Below are positions 45,926-54,545 of a DNA stretch of 64,000 nt, one piece after another. The translations under genes were made by a program, and so were the position numbers. Source of the stretch: PALSA-1296 sp038322815 (GTDB lineage: Bacteria; Bacteroidota; Ignavibacteria; Palsa-1295); the NCBI GenBank assembly GCA_038322815.1, contig JBBQGG010000008.1:3537-67536 (forward strand), written 5' to 3'. Every line of letters starts with the position of its first letter. The stretch's first letter is position 1. The notes under the pieces are model-generated. The model made no database searches and had not been told where the DNA came from. It saw only the letters and a list, made by a program, of their open reading frames with translations.

Positions 45926-45957
45926 AGCGCGAGGTTACTTATGTAATCACTCGCGCT
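45926..45957 (-). terminator. Hairpin after smg
   Basis: AGCGCGAG at 45926 pairs with CTCGCGCT at 45950, with a further TTAC/GTAA pair inside, 28 bases after the smg stop. On the minus strand CTTTCATTATT follows, only a moderate T run. Confidence 0.7.
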
Positions 45958-45984
45958 GCGTACAAAAGTACTAAAATTATTTGA

Positions 45985-46497
45985 CTACTGTACCCGATCT
46001 GTAACATTGAGCATCATTCTGCTTCCGACTCGGGTTGAATCGTTGAAATCAAAAATCATCGCTGCAGCGAGATCGCGAACGTCTTCGAGTCCTATATCAT
46101 GTGTGCCGATAAACCATAACCTGTCTATAAGTAATTCCATCTCCGAATCTTTGAGAAGCCCTAATTCGCGAAGCTGAATAAGATACCCTCTGGCTTCGGC
46201 AGATAAGAATGATTGTTCAAGATCATGATAAATCCGGAATGGATTATTGCCGATCATCGAGTTATCTGATAGATCAGTAACGTTCGATTGTGTAACTGAA
46301 AGCGCCATCTTATCGAAGAGCCAACTGAAGGCAGTGGAAACTTCAGATTCAGTATAACCTTTTGCCGCAAGCTTGCCGAGATCAATATCGCCGAGCTGCT
46401 TGTTGCGGCGCATTTCGCCGACAAGAAATAATATCACTTCCATCACACGCCCGGTGCCTTTAAGTGCCCGTGAGCTTACGTCTTCAGTTTTCATCAA
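45985..46497 (-). CDS. smg: Smg/DUF494 family protein
   Basis: 170 residues. VMEVILFLVGEMRRNKQLGD, then LAAKGYTESEVSTAFSWLFD, FLSAEARGYLIQLRELGLLK and the C-terminal MELLIDRLWFIGTHDIGLED, match the Smg (DUF494) family. The role is unknown; in proteobacteria it lies beside topA and dprA, and the topA neighbourhood is kept here. Confidence 0.85.
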   Translation of the reverse strand: MMKTEDVSSRALKGTGRVMEVILFLVGEMRRNKQLGDIDLGKLAAKGYTESEVSTAFSWLFDKMALSVTQSNVTDLSDNSMIGNNPFRIYHDLEQSFLSAEARGYLIQLRELGLLKDSEMELLIDRLWFIGTHDIGLEDVRDLAAAMIFDFNDSTRVGSRMMLNVTDRVQ

Positions 46498-46551
46498 TAA
46501 ATGTGAATCAAGTATCCGATAATCTACTGTATAAATTTGAGTTCTCGGTAT

Positions 46552-46689
46552 GTGTCATTCCGAACGGAGCTTTTTTGAGCGAAGCGAGAAAAACGATGTG
46601 AGGAATCCCCTGATAGATTGTAGAATGAAACTTTCTACTGAACCTCCCGAGATTGCTTCGTCGCGCTACGCGGCTCCTCGCAATGACAC
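46552..46689. repeat. GTCATTCCGA/GTGTCATTGCGAGG palindromic repeat that runs into ybeY
   Basis: Left end GTGTCATTCCGAACGGAGC, right end CCTCGCAATGACAC. The right end overlaps the last eight codons of ybeY, whose tail VSLRGAA and stop are read from the repeat. Confidence 0.9.
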
Positions 46690-47148
46690 TTCCTTTTCTA
46701 AAAATTCACGCTCCTTCTTTCGCATCTGCGCTTTCCCTTCTGATGTTTTATCATCATATCCTGCAAGATGCAACATTCCATGAATCGCAAGATGGGCAAG
46801 TTCGTTCCGCAATGATACTTTATAGCGCAGGGCATTTTCCTGTGCCCTATCCAAACTGAAGTATAATTCCGCTTCTAAATGGTTATCATTTCTCTCTATC
46901 TCAAAAGTCAGAATATCCGTGTAATAATCATGCTTTAAGACACTTTTATTCATCTCTAAAAGCTCTTCATCACTTAATAAAACAATTCCGAGTTTCATCG
47001 ATGTGATTTCCGGGAGTTCCGAAAGCAGAACTTCATCTGCGGCAGCCTTTAGCAGAGAAACATATTCTTTCCATTTCGGATATTTTTGTTCAGCAGCTTT
47101 TGAGGCAGTACAGGAAAATTCGAGCTTGGCTTTGGACCTGACAGCCAT
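46666..47148 (-). CDS. ybeY: Endoribonuclease YbeY
   Basis: 160 residues. The metal site reads ELAHLAIHGMLHLAGYDD, that is HGxLHLxGYD with Asp in place of the third His, as in many Bacteroidota YbeY. EVLLSELPEITSMKLGIVLL and YYTDILTFEIERN precede it. YbeY takes part in rRNA processing and quality control. The last residues EVSLRGAA lie in the dispersed repeat, so the natural tail has been replaced or extended. Confidence 0.92.
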   Translation of the reverse strand: MAVRSKAKLEFSCTASKAAEQKYPKWKEYVSLLKAAADEVLLSELPEITSMKLGIVLLSDEELLEMNKSVLKHDYYTDILTFEIERNDNHLEAELYFSLDRAQENALRYKVSLRNELAHLAIHGMLHLAGYDDKTSEGKAQMRKKEREFLEKEVSLRGAA

Positions 47149-47154
47149 GGGAAA

Positions 47155-47607
47155 TTATTTTTTAAATCCGGCAGCTTTTCCGTTGAAAATTTTCAAAGCA
47201 ATAGCAGCGCGCAGTTCTTCAGGCTCAAGTTTTGCAAGATCTTTCGTACCAAGTGAAGGTGCTAAATTTCCATAGACCTGCAGGACGCCGGCAGAACTCA
47301 CGGTTACCATTGTCATTTTACCGCCACGGGTTTTGCCGAAGAATGCAACTTCGCGGGTAGACTCAGATAGGCGGACTTCTTCAACATCATTTAACTCAAC
47401 CAATCCCAGTGGTGATTGAATCATCACATTCGATCTTTCAGCATTTTCCATCATGCTGATCTCGACTAAAGGCGCATCTGTTGCCTTACCGATGGATTGA
47501 AAAACAAGTACTGAGGCATCGGCGCGTCCGCGCAATTTCTTGCCGGCAAGGGCAACTCCACTCAGCGCATCAGCGATTCCATCAACAACTTTTTGGCGAA
47601 ACAGCAT
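47155..47607 (-). CDS. Conserved-looking protein of unknown function
   Basis: 150 residues. N-terminal VVDGIADALSGVALAGKKL, then an even pattern of short beta strands (APLVEISMMENAERSNVMIQ, MTMVTVSSAGVLQVYGNLAP) and a last helix (LEPEELRAAIALKIFNG). No motif is known to me. It lies six bases upstream of ybeY and is likely co-transcribed. Confidence 0.6.
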   Translation of the reverse strand: MLFRQKVVDGIADALSGVALAGKKLRGRADASVLVFQSIGKATDAPLVEISMMENAERSNVMIQSPLGLVELNDVEEVRLSESTREVAFFGKTRGGKMTMVTVSSAGVLQVYGNLAPSLGTKDLAKLEPEELRAAIALKIFNGKAAGFKK

Positions 47608-47719
47608 CTTTTGAGTTTAAGAATATGCGAATAATAGAATACAAAAATACTTCCTGAAACAGGGCAACAAATAAATTCCGATTCTGAGTTCATTAATAGT
47701 TGCCCTCGTCCCAAACAAT

Positions 47720-47866
47720 TGTCATTCCGAATGGAGTTTTTTGCATGAAGTGCAAAAACGATGTGAGGAATCCCCTGAGAGCTACCGGAGAAAGTTCTCG
47801 TATCACCTCAGGGGATTCCTCAGTCGCTCATTCGCTAAAGCGAATTTCGGCTCCTTCGGAATGACA
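47720..47866. repeat. GTCATTCCGA palindromic repeat, copy upstream of ispF
   Basis: TGTCATTCCGAATGGAG on the left, GGCTCCTTCGGAATGACA on the right, GGAATCCCCTGAGAG and CCTCAGGGGATTCCTCA facing each other. It fills the middle of a 330-base gap; the rest shows nothing I can name. Confidence 0.92.
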
Positions 47867-47941
47867 TAATTACTTCTATTGCAACTCTGCCGAACCACTC
47901 CAAAGTACCAAAACGTTATTAAACTTTAATTACAATTGAAA

Positions 47942-48415
47942 ATGATCGGTTTCGGTTACGATATTCATAAACTTGCAACAGGTGAAAGCCTGATCTTAGG
48001 CGGCGTTAATTTCCCGGATGCTCCGCTTGGCACAGTAGCGCATTCCGATGGCGATGTAGTTATCCATGCCGTCATTGACGCTTTACTTGGTGCGCTTGCT
48101 TTAGGCGATATTGGAAAACATTTTCCCGATACCGATGCGAAATATAAAAATGCGAATAGCATCGAACTCTTGAAAGAAACAGCTGCAATGCTCAAAGAAA
48201 AAAATGCTCAGATAATTAATATTGACTCTACTATTGTTCTGGAGCGTCCGAAACTCCGCGAGCATATTGACGCCATGAGAAAAAATATTGCTGATGCCTT
48301 AGGAATAAAAATTGATCAGGTTTCAGTAAAGGCTACAACCAGCGAAAAGATAGGATTTGTAGGGCGCGAAGAAGGAGTTGCGGCGTACGCAGTGTGTCAA
48401 TTAAAGATGCTTTAG
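47942..48415 (+). CDS. ispF: 2-C-methyl-D-erythritol 2,4-cyclodiphosphate synthase
   Basis: 157 residues from ATG at 47942. An in-frame TTG at 47936 is possible but less likely. DxH metal site in GFGYDIHKLATGESLILGGV; then SDGDVVIHAVIDALLGALAL, GDIGKHFPDTDAKYKNANSI and VSVKATTSEKIGFVGREEGV are the family blocks. The enzyme makes the cyclic diphosphate in the MEP isoprenoid pathway. No other MEP gene is adjacent. Confidence 0.96.
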   Translation: MIGFGYDIHKLATGESLILGGVNFPDAPLGTVAHSDGDVVIHAVIDALLGALALGDIGKHFPDTDAKYKNANSIELLKETAAMLKEKNAQIINIDSTIVLERPKLREHIDAMRKNIADALGIKIDQVSVKATTSEKIGFVGREEGVAAYAVCQLKML

Positions 48416-48830
48416 AAATTCCTCTGTAGACTCACCTGATCGGTTAAGAAGATCCCGCAATGTACCTCAGGCAACTTCAGTATGATTGGGGATAAAGAGC
48501 GTTGCAATGCTGCCCTTTTTCGTCATAAGAATATGGCTTCCTTTTTGACGAACAACCTGCCTGCCAAGTTTTTCGAATGAATAAACCACTTCTTTCGGGC
48601 GGAGTAAGGGAATCGGAGGCATTTTTATACTGCTTTCAACTTCTCTTGTGGATATAACCAAAGGCAGACCAAGCTCTTTTCTGACTTCAAGAGTTTCCTG
48701 AATAGCATCTTGAATATTTTCCTGAGCTTCTTCTTCACTCTTCCCCTGACTTATGCAGCCGGGTATTGAAGGACATTCCGCAATGAACATCCCATCTTCA
48801 TCCTTAATAAATCGTAATGTTAAATTTCAT
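48401..48830 (-). pseudogene. Decayed HicB-HicA fusion (toxin-antitoxin remnant)
   Basis: The open part (48467-48790) reads a HicB-like start MFIAECPSIPGCISQGKSEE, then PIPLLRPKEVVYSFEKLGRQ and QKGSHILMTKKGSIATLFIP, the HicA fold, in one frame. Two lesions are visible. First, the stop TGA at 48467-48469 is followed in frame by GTLRDLLNRSGESTEEFLKH, the usual HicA end, up to a TAA at 48401. Second, the normal HicB start MKFNITIY lies at 48828-48830 one frame off, with one extra T (48806) before KDEDGMF. A possible internal start for HicA is at 48622. So the pair is likely non-functional. Confidence 0.75.
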
Positions 48831-48864
48831 CTAATTACCAACGCTTCGAAGAAAGCAATAAATC

Positions 48865-50061
48865 CTAATCCACAACCATCTCAGATTCCAGTTTCTTTGA
48901 ATCGCGGTGGAGGGTAAAGGCAAGCCAGAAACCTACTGCTGCCATTGCTCCGCCGATATAGCCGATATAGTTCGGATGGATCGTGCCGAGTATCCAACCT
49001 CCTAAAATTGGTCCAATAATTCTCGTAAAACTTTCGATGCTCGATGATACGCCGATCACCCCGCCTTTTTTATCCGGCGGTGCCATCTGGCTTACAAGAC
49101 TTGAAAGCACGACGCGTGTTACGCCCGTGCCGAATGAAAAGACAAGCGCTACTAATGCAAGCTGCTGCCAATTATCTGCAAGTACTAATCCCAACAAACC
49201 AAGTGACATAGCTGCAAGGCCGTATCGCAGCAATGATAATTCGCCTATCTTTTTTACCAGAGGTCGTATCACTCCGCCTTGCCAAATAATACCGAGAAAT
49301 CCGACATAAGCCAGAAAACGCCCGACCTCCCGTTCATTAAAACTTAATTCAAGATGAGCATATAATGAGAACATTGAAACATAGAGTGAGAATGGAAGCG
49401 CGAAGAAAAAGAAAATTATGAGCATCGTTCGAAGATTTTTGATCTTCAAATAATTAAACGCTTCCGTGTAATATGCAAGTCCTTTTTTTCTATCGCCTTG
49501 GATGCGATGAACGGCTGGCTCTTTGAGATAAAATATGGAAAGCGTCATGCTTGTGCAAGCTAAAAATGCTGCGGCATACGCCGGAGCCGATATTCCCCAT
49601 GCCGCCGAAAGTTCACCGCCGATAAGCGGACCGAATAAGAAACCAAGTCCGAATGCAACACCGATCATTGCCATCGCCGAAGCTCTGTCTTTCGGTTCGC
49701 TGACATCTGCAACGTATGCAGAAGCAATCGTGATATTTCCGCCGCTAATGCCATCAACGACTCTTGATAAGACAATGATCCAGATATTTCCGGCAAGCGC
49801 AAGTAGTAAAAACCCAACCATTGAACCGAACTGCGAATAAATAAGAACCGGTCTGCGGCCATATCTATCGCTAAGCGCTCCTAAAATTGGTGACGCACCG
49901 AATTGACAGACGGAATACACTGCTGCGATCATCCCGATCATCTCCGGGCTTACATTGAATTTCAGGGCATAGAACGGAAGCAGCGGTAAAATGATAGAGA
50001 AGCCGAGAAGATCGACGAAGACAACGATGAAAATCGGAATCAGTGCTTTATTCTTGAACAT
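48865..50061 (-). CDS. MFS drug-efflux type transporter
   Basis: 398 residues, about 12 transmembrane helices. DLLGFSIILPLLPFYALKFN, motif A GALSDRYGRRPVLIYSQFGS, and the arginine-bearing VLSRVVDGISGGNITIASAY are the TetA-like drug:H+ antiporter branch. KKGGVIGVSSSIESFTRIIG is the C-terminal half's signature loop. Which drug or metabolite is moved cannot be told. It stands alone on the minus strand. Confidence 0.88.
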   Translation of the reverse strand: MFKNKALIPIFIVVFVDLLGFSIILPLLPFYALKFNVSPEMIGMIAAVYSVCQFGASPILGALSDRYGRRPVLIYSQFGSMVGFLLLALAGNIWIIVLSRVVDGISGGNITIASAYVADVSEPKDRASAMAMIGVAFGLGFLFGPLIGGELSAAWGISAPAYAAAFLACTSMTLSIFYLKEPAVHRIQGDRKKGLAYYTEAFNYLKIKNLRTMLIIFFFFALPFSLYVSMFSLYAHLELSFNEREVGRFLAYVGFLGIIWQGGVIRPLVKKIGELSLLRYGLAAMSLGLLGLVLADNWQQLALVALVFSFGTGVTRVVLSSLVSQMAPPDKKGGVIGVSSSIESFTRIIGPILGGWILGTIHPNYIGYIGGAMAAVGFWLAFTLHRDSKKLESEMVVD

Positions 50062-50368
50062 GCAAGGATCAAATTGAACTCAGATAAATTTTGAAGCTTA
50101 AGATACATTAATATTTTACTTTTGATTCATTCTTTTCGTTGCACAAGTACCAGCGTCACATAATTTTTAACATCTCATTCTCAAGTGCAGAGAAGCGGAA
50201 CGAAGGATCTGAGGTTCCAAATGCCGGAAAGATCAGATTCTTCGCTTCGCATTAGATAAAGAAGATAATTCTTTCTCCAAATTGAGCCACTACTCAAATA
50301 GCTCCAATCGGCACTTTAAGAAAAAAAAGAGCGTTTACTATAATACAATTAAATTATCATTAATATCT
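50062..50368. repeat. Gap before the DUF4412 gene with a degenerate repeat (50173-50262)
   Basis: 307 bases. The middle (50173-50262) reads TCTCATTCTCAAGTGCAGAG, AAGCGGAACGAAGGATCTGA and TCAGATTCTTCGCTTCGC, a decayed relative of the copy at 63741. The rest is AT-rich and I see nothing else in it apart from the presumed promoter. Confidence 0.55.
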
Positions 50369-51088
50369 ATGCGCCAACGTACAAGTTACTCATTAGTTAT
50401 AGCCATACTCCTGATTTTCATAACAATAATTCCCTCCCGCATTCATGCCCAGGCATTTGAGGGTGAAATTACTATGCAGATGTCATCTCCGACGATGGGA
50501 AATCAGAAGATCAAGATGATCTATCTTGTCAAAGGAGATAATGTACTTCAAACTGCTGACGACCCAAAGAACGGAAAAGTACTGATCTATACCGATACAA
50601 AGACCGGTTCACAAACGATCGTCATGGAAGCGCAGAAGCACGGAATGCAGATCGATCAGTCATTGATGGAAGAGGCAATAAAGAAAATGAACATGCCCGT
50701 TCTCTTACCGAAAGCTACAGGAAAAAAACAAAAGATCGAAGGGTATAACTGCGAACTCTATACGATCACGATCGATTCATCTCAGGAAATGGATATATGG
50801 TTAACCAAGGACTTTCCAAAAGATATTTCGATGGCGATCAGAAAATGTACCGAGTTAGGAATGAAAAACACCGGTGTGAAATCCGATGCTCTTATCGAAC
50901 TATTTAAAAGCGGATACGCTCAGGTTCGCATGGAAATGAAAATTAAGGGCGTTACTCAACTTACCAATGAATTCGCAAAAGCTGATTCAGAAAAACTTGA
51001 TGATGCAGTATTTGTTATTCCTTCGGATATAAAAATTGAAAAGCTCGATCCGAAACTCATGACTCCCGGAGCAGCCGAACAAAAATAA
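50369..51088 (+). CDS. DUF4412 domain exported protein
   Basis: 239 residues from ATG at 50369; a longer frame starts upstream but adds a basic stretch before the signal peptide. MRQRTSYSLVIAILLIFITI to HAQ is the signal peptide. FEGEITMQMSSPTMGNQKIK, then YLVKGDNVLQTADD and IEGYNCELYTITIDSSQEMD are the DUF4412 hallmarks: a periplasmic protein of unknown function common in Bacteroidota. A terminator-like hairpin follows it. Confidence 0.8.
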   Translation: MRQRTSYSLVIAILLIFITIIPSRIHAQAFEGEITMQMSSPTMGNQKIKMIYLVKGDNVLQTADDPKNGKVLIYTDTKTGSQTIVMEAQKHGMQIDQSLMEEAIKKMNMPVLLPKATGKKQKIEGYNCELYTITIDSSQEMDIWLTKDFPKDISMAIRKCTELGMKNTGVKSDALIELFKSGYAQVRMEMKIKGVTQLTNEFAKADSEKLDDAVFVIPSDIKIEKLDPKLMTPGAAEQK

Positions 51089-51100
51089 CAAAGTTTTGAG

Positions 51101-51145
51101 TTTGGGCGGAACCGCATTTCTATCGCTCCTGTTTTTCCGCCCCAA
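51101..51145 (+). terminator. Hairpin after the DUF4412 gene
   Basis: TTTGGGCGGAA at 51101 pairs, with one bulge, with TTCCGCCCCAA at 51135-51145; AATATTGTTTTTTT follows 3-4 bases later. It ends the DUF4412 transcript before the SRP RNA. Confidence 0.6.
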
Positions 51146-51174
51146 TAAATATTGTTTTTTTGATTGTACGAAGT

Positions 51175-51282
51175 CTTGGGACCAAGTCCCACGCAATATG
51201 AACGTGCCCAACCGAGTCAGGTCCGGAAGGAAGCAGCTCTCAGCAATTGTTTATGTGTGACGTGGTCAGCTTGGTCCCATTT
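51175..51282 (+). ncRNA. ffs: Small SRP RNA (4.5S type)
   Basis: The tip GTCAGGTCCGGAAGGAAGCA is the domain IV hairpin that binds Ffh (GGAA tetraloop, then AGCAGC). The ends pair: TGGGACCAAG at 51177-51186 with CTTGGTCCCA at 51270-51279, and a run of seven T follows. The length of about 108 bases fits the short bacterial type without an Alu domain. It guides membrane proteins to the translocon with Ffh. Confidence 0.93.
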
Positions 51283-51286
51283 TTTT

Positions 51287-52074
51287 ATCGTTAAGTTAAT
51301 ATGCGGTTCTTTCTCTATTGAAAGATAAGAGAGTACTTTCCTTTTAATAACCCTGGAAGCCTCCGACTTCTGAATTAAATTTTCATGGATTCTTTATCCT
51401 AAGAAGTTGTTTTAGTTATAGTTGCGGATATTGGAGCATTTGTGTAACTATCCTTTTTTTAAGAGGTTAGAGCTTTTTTAACGCAAGGAATTAACAATTT
51501 TTTTTAATAAACCTGTTATTTTGGTTTATCTTCGCACTTTATGTCCGGAGAAAGCCAAACGATGAAGAGTAAGTCTGAGACCAGTCCGGAGCATAGCACG
51601 TAAAAGAGTTGAATGACTTCCGGCGCTCTTAGCAAAGTTCACAGAGTCCGTATTTCCTCCTCGTTGGAGGCTGCAGACTCTGGGAAGATCCGATCATAAG
51701 ATATATACCTATTTCAAGTGCAAGTGTTTTTGCCCTTTGTGATCTTCGCTTTCTGCGTCCGCCTCTGCGGATTCATGCAGACGCGCGTTCTGATCGCAAA
51801 TAGAATTTACTCCACCGATCTCAATCAACCGGAGCATTTTCAATTGTCGCTTCTTCGCCTTGGCGTGCAGCGGCTTTCACCGTACTTGCCGATTTCTTTT
51901 TTACGAACATCTTTGATCAGAACTTCGAAACCTTCTGTGCGACGGCAGCTACCACGCCTTCGAACCTCAGAATTGAACCGGACGTAACCTACGCCCGCCT
52001 CTTAACTTCATCCGAGAAAATAATAACAGGGTTCACACTCAACACCTCTCTTATGCTTTAGTGCATGAGGGATT
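51287..52074 (+). promoter_or_regulatory. Long leader region upstream of rng
   Basis: 788 bases with no convincing gene. TATCTTCGCAC at about 51529-51539 resembles the -7 element. A stem-loop at 51642-51682 pairs CAGAGTC with GACTCTG, with a CCTCC/GGAGG hairpin inside. An 89-codon frame at 51718-51987 has no family resemblance and its low-quality composition suggests it is not coding. If transcription starts near 51541 the mRNA leader would exceed 500 bases. In E. coli the rne leader is the target of RNase E self-control; the same might hold here by analogy only. Confidence 0.45.
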
Positions 52075-53967
52075 ATGTATTACATTGTTATGAATCAATT
52101 TCGGAAAGAAATTATAATTAATGCCCGTCAGGAAAACGAAGTCCGCATTGCCATCACTGAGAACGGACGCCTTGTCGAGCTCTTCGTAGAAAACCCCGAA
52201 ACTATCCGCCACGTAGGGGAAATCTTCCTTGGCAAGGTTGCTAAGGTTATACCGGGTATGAATGCTGCTTTTATCAACGTCGGGCTTGCTCAGGATGCTT
52301 TTCTGCATTTCTCCGATGTTGGCGATTCGTTTGACGGCTCGATGTCATTCCTCGCCGATGCCGATATGCACGATGACGATGACGACTCTGAAGACGATGA
52401 ATTCGATGAAGATGACGGTGAAGAATCTATTCCCGTGGGTGCGCTTGAAGGACCGCCTCAGCTTCGCTTAAAAGGAGATAGCGGTACGGACTTTAGTCCC
52501 TCCGTTCGGACAGAGGTCCGCCCTGTTGCCAAAGCTTCAAAAGGCCCTCGCAAGGCTTTCTCAACTCTTGAAATGTCGAACATTGATCTTGAGCCGGGGC
52601 AGAATATTCTTGTTCAGGTAACACGCGAAGCATTTGCTAATAAAGGGGTTCGTGTCACAAGCCGCATCTCACTTCCGGGCAGATTTCTTGTGCTTGTTCC
52701 ATTTGAACCGGGCATCGGAATCAGCAAAAAAGTATTCTCCGTTCGTGAGCGCCGCAGACTTCGTAAGGTCATTCGTTCTCTGAAGCCGAAAGATGTCGGT
52801 GTTATTATTCGCACAGTTGCAGAAAACAAAGAAGAATCTGCCCTTCGCGAAGATCTGCAAAATATCTTAAACGATTGGAACGAGATCCAGAAAAAGATCA
52901 AAGATAAAGAGCCGCCGATCGTCGCTTTTCAGGATACGAATATTACCAACAGCGTATTGCGCGATCTCTTTAGTAATGATATTACGAAGATCGTCGTAGA
53001 CGATAAAAAGATGTATCGCGAAGTTTTGGATTATATCCAATGGGCTTCTCCGAATCTTGCCGGAACGGTCGAGCAATATAAAGAACCTGCTCCGGTCTTT
53101 GATGCACTTGGAATCGAAGAAGAGATCGAACAGACAATGTCGCGTAAAGTATTGCTGCCATCCGGCGGTTATCTTTTTATTGAAAAGACAGAAGCGATGG
53201 TTGTCGTTGACGTGAACTCCGGACGTTACGCAGCACGCCGCGAACAGGAATTGAACTCTCTTAAAACCAATCTTGAATCGGCACGTGAGATTGCAAGGCA
53301 ATTGCGCCTCCGCGATATTGGCGGCATCATCGTTGTCGATTTCATCGACATGATCGATGAGCGCAATAAGAAGAAAGTCTACGATGAAATGAAGAAGGAA
53401 TTGCGCCGCGACCGTGCAAAATCTTCGATCTTACCTCTTACCGATTTTGGCTTGATGCAGATCACGCGCCAGCGTATCCGTCAATCCCTCGGCGAAACGA
53501 TGAGCGACCAGTGTTCGGCATGCGGCGGAACAGGAATGTTAGTATCGCAATCAAGTGTGCTGCATCAGATCGAGCGATGGCTTGAGCGATTTAAATCCGA
53601 AGGTCCCGGTGGATCGCTTTCGCTTAAGGTTCACCCGCTTTTGCATGAACCGTTAACACAGGGTTTTTTATCTCCGTGGGTTAAAATGAAATGGCGGACC
53701 CATGTTCGTGCAAAGCTAATGAATGACGAATCGCTGCGCGGAGACGAATTCCGCTTCATTGATTCTTCGGGAAAAGATGTAACGCCCGAATTCCTCGGAC
53801 AGAAGCCCGTCGTGGAAGTAGTTGAAGCCGTATCGCAAAATGGCGTCACTCCCCGTCGCAAAGAAAATGGTTACAACGACCGCGGAAGAGGAAGCGGAGG
53901 TGGTAATCGCAATAATCAGCGTAGGCCCAATCGTCAGCGTCCGGCAAACAGAGAAGGCAGTCGATGA
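52075..53967 (+). CDS. rng: Ribonuclease G/E
   Basis: 630 residues; ATG at 52075 with GAGGG five bases before. S1 RNA-binding part at the N-terminus (MNQFRKEIIINARQENEVRI, FLGKVAKVIPGMNAAFINVG) interrupted by a very acidic insertion at about 83-120 (DDDDDSEDDEFDEDDGEE). Catalytic metal residues in VVVDVNSGRYAARREQELNS and GIIVVDFIDMIDERNKKKVY; zinc-link CxxC in DQCSACGGTGM. The C-terminus after about 590 is a basic Arg/Gly/Asn tail. It cuts single-stranded RNA in rRNA maturation and mRNA decay. Confidence 0.95.
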   Translation: MYYIVMNQFRKEIIINARQENEVRIAITENGRLVELFVENPETIRHVGEIFLGKVAKVIPGMNAAFINVGLAQDAFLHFSDVGDSFDGSMSFLADADMHDDDDDSEDDEFDEDDGEESIPVGALEGPPQLRLKGDSGTDFSPSVRTEVRPVAKASKGPRKAFSTLEMSNIDLEPGQNILVQVTREAFANKGVRVTSRISLPGRFLVLVPFEPGIGISKKVFSVRERRRLRKVIRSLKPKDVGVIIRTVAENKEESALREDLQNILNDWNEIQKKIKDKEPPIVAFQDTNITNSVLRDLFSNDITKIVVDDKKMYREVLDYIQWASPNLAGTVEQYKEPAPVFDALGIEEEIEQTMSRKVLLPSGGYLFIEKTEAMVVVDVNSGRYAARREQELNSLKTNLESAREIARQLRLRDIGGIIVVDFIDMIDERNKKKVYDEMKKELRRDRAKSSILPLTDFGLMQITRQRIRQSLGETMSDQCSACGGTGMLVSQSSVLHQIERWLERFKSEGPGGSLSLKVHPLLHEPLTQGFLSPWVKMKWRTHVRAKLMNDESLRGDEFRFIDSSGKDVTPEFLGQKPVVEVVEAVSQNGVTPRRKENGYNDRGRGSGGGNRNNQRRPNRQRPANREGSR

Positions 53968-54545
53968 CGGAAACTAATTCGAAGAAAAAAGTAACGAGAG
54001 CAATTTATATCGGTCTCTCGTTGCTTTTTCTTGCTATTCTTATTGGCACTGAATTTTTCTGGCGGTATGATAATCACTTGAGTCTTACGATCAAAGCAGC
54101 ACTGCGCAATAATTCAAAAGCAGGTAGAACGCTTGTGATCTTTGAAAAAAGCGACTCGCCGGTTGATACGGCGCGAAGGGAGTTCAAAGATATTCGCCAC
54201 GGGACTACAGATATTATGATGTGGCTTGAAGGCAATCACGATACGATCCATTTATCGCTTCAAGGTAAATATTTTTCCGAAGGGCGCACAGTCCATATCT
54301 CAGCGGATTCGTCTACACAAATTATTCTTATTCCGAATACGATACAGGGATTACCAACAGGTTCGAATAAAATTATTTATCTGAAAAACGATTCAGTCGT
54401 TGCATTGAAAGAATTTTCTGGGTTCATTAACGATATTGATAAAGACGGACAAGAAGAAGTAAATATTCCTGAAAAAGGCGGATGGGTAAGACTTAATACG
54501 CAGTCCGGCGAATGGACTCCTGCTCAATTAAAAACTACTCCCTGA
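53964..54545 (+). CDS. Membrane-anchored protein with a calcium-type loop, unknown function
   Basis: 193 residues. An N-terminal helix (RAIYIGLSLLFLAILIGTEF) anchors it; the rest is predicted beta-rich and outside the cytoplasm. FINDIDKDGQEEVNIPEKGG looks like a DxDxDG EF-hand/dockerin type loop. It overlaps the rng stop by four bases (ATGA), so it is coupled. I recognise no family. Confidence 0.6.
   Translation: MTETNSKKKVTRAIYIGLSLLFLAILIGTEFFWRYDNHLSLTIKAALRNNSKAGRTLVIFEKSDSPVDTARREFKDIRHGTTDIMMWLEGNHDTIHLSLQGKYFSEGRTVHISADSSTQIILIPNTIQGLPTGSNKIIYLKNDSVVALKEFSGFINDIDKDGQEEVNIPEKGGWVRLNTQSGEWTPAQLKTTP

Noticed and set aside
46740..46770. YbeY lacks the third metal His (HGMLHLAGYDD)
   Set aside because: Bacteroidota YbeY normally has Asp here, so it is a lineage trait and not a defect.
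51718..51987. 89-codon frame in the rng leader
   Set aside because: Arg/Ser/Leu-rich composition without motif; alternative frames read no better, so non-coding is more likely.
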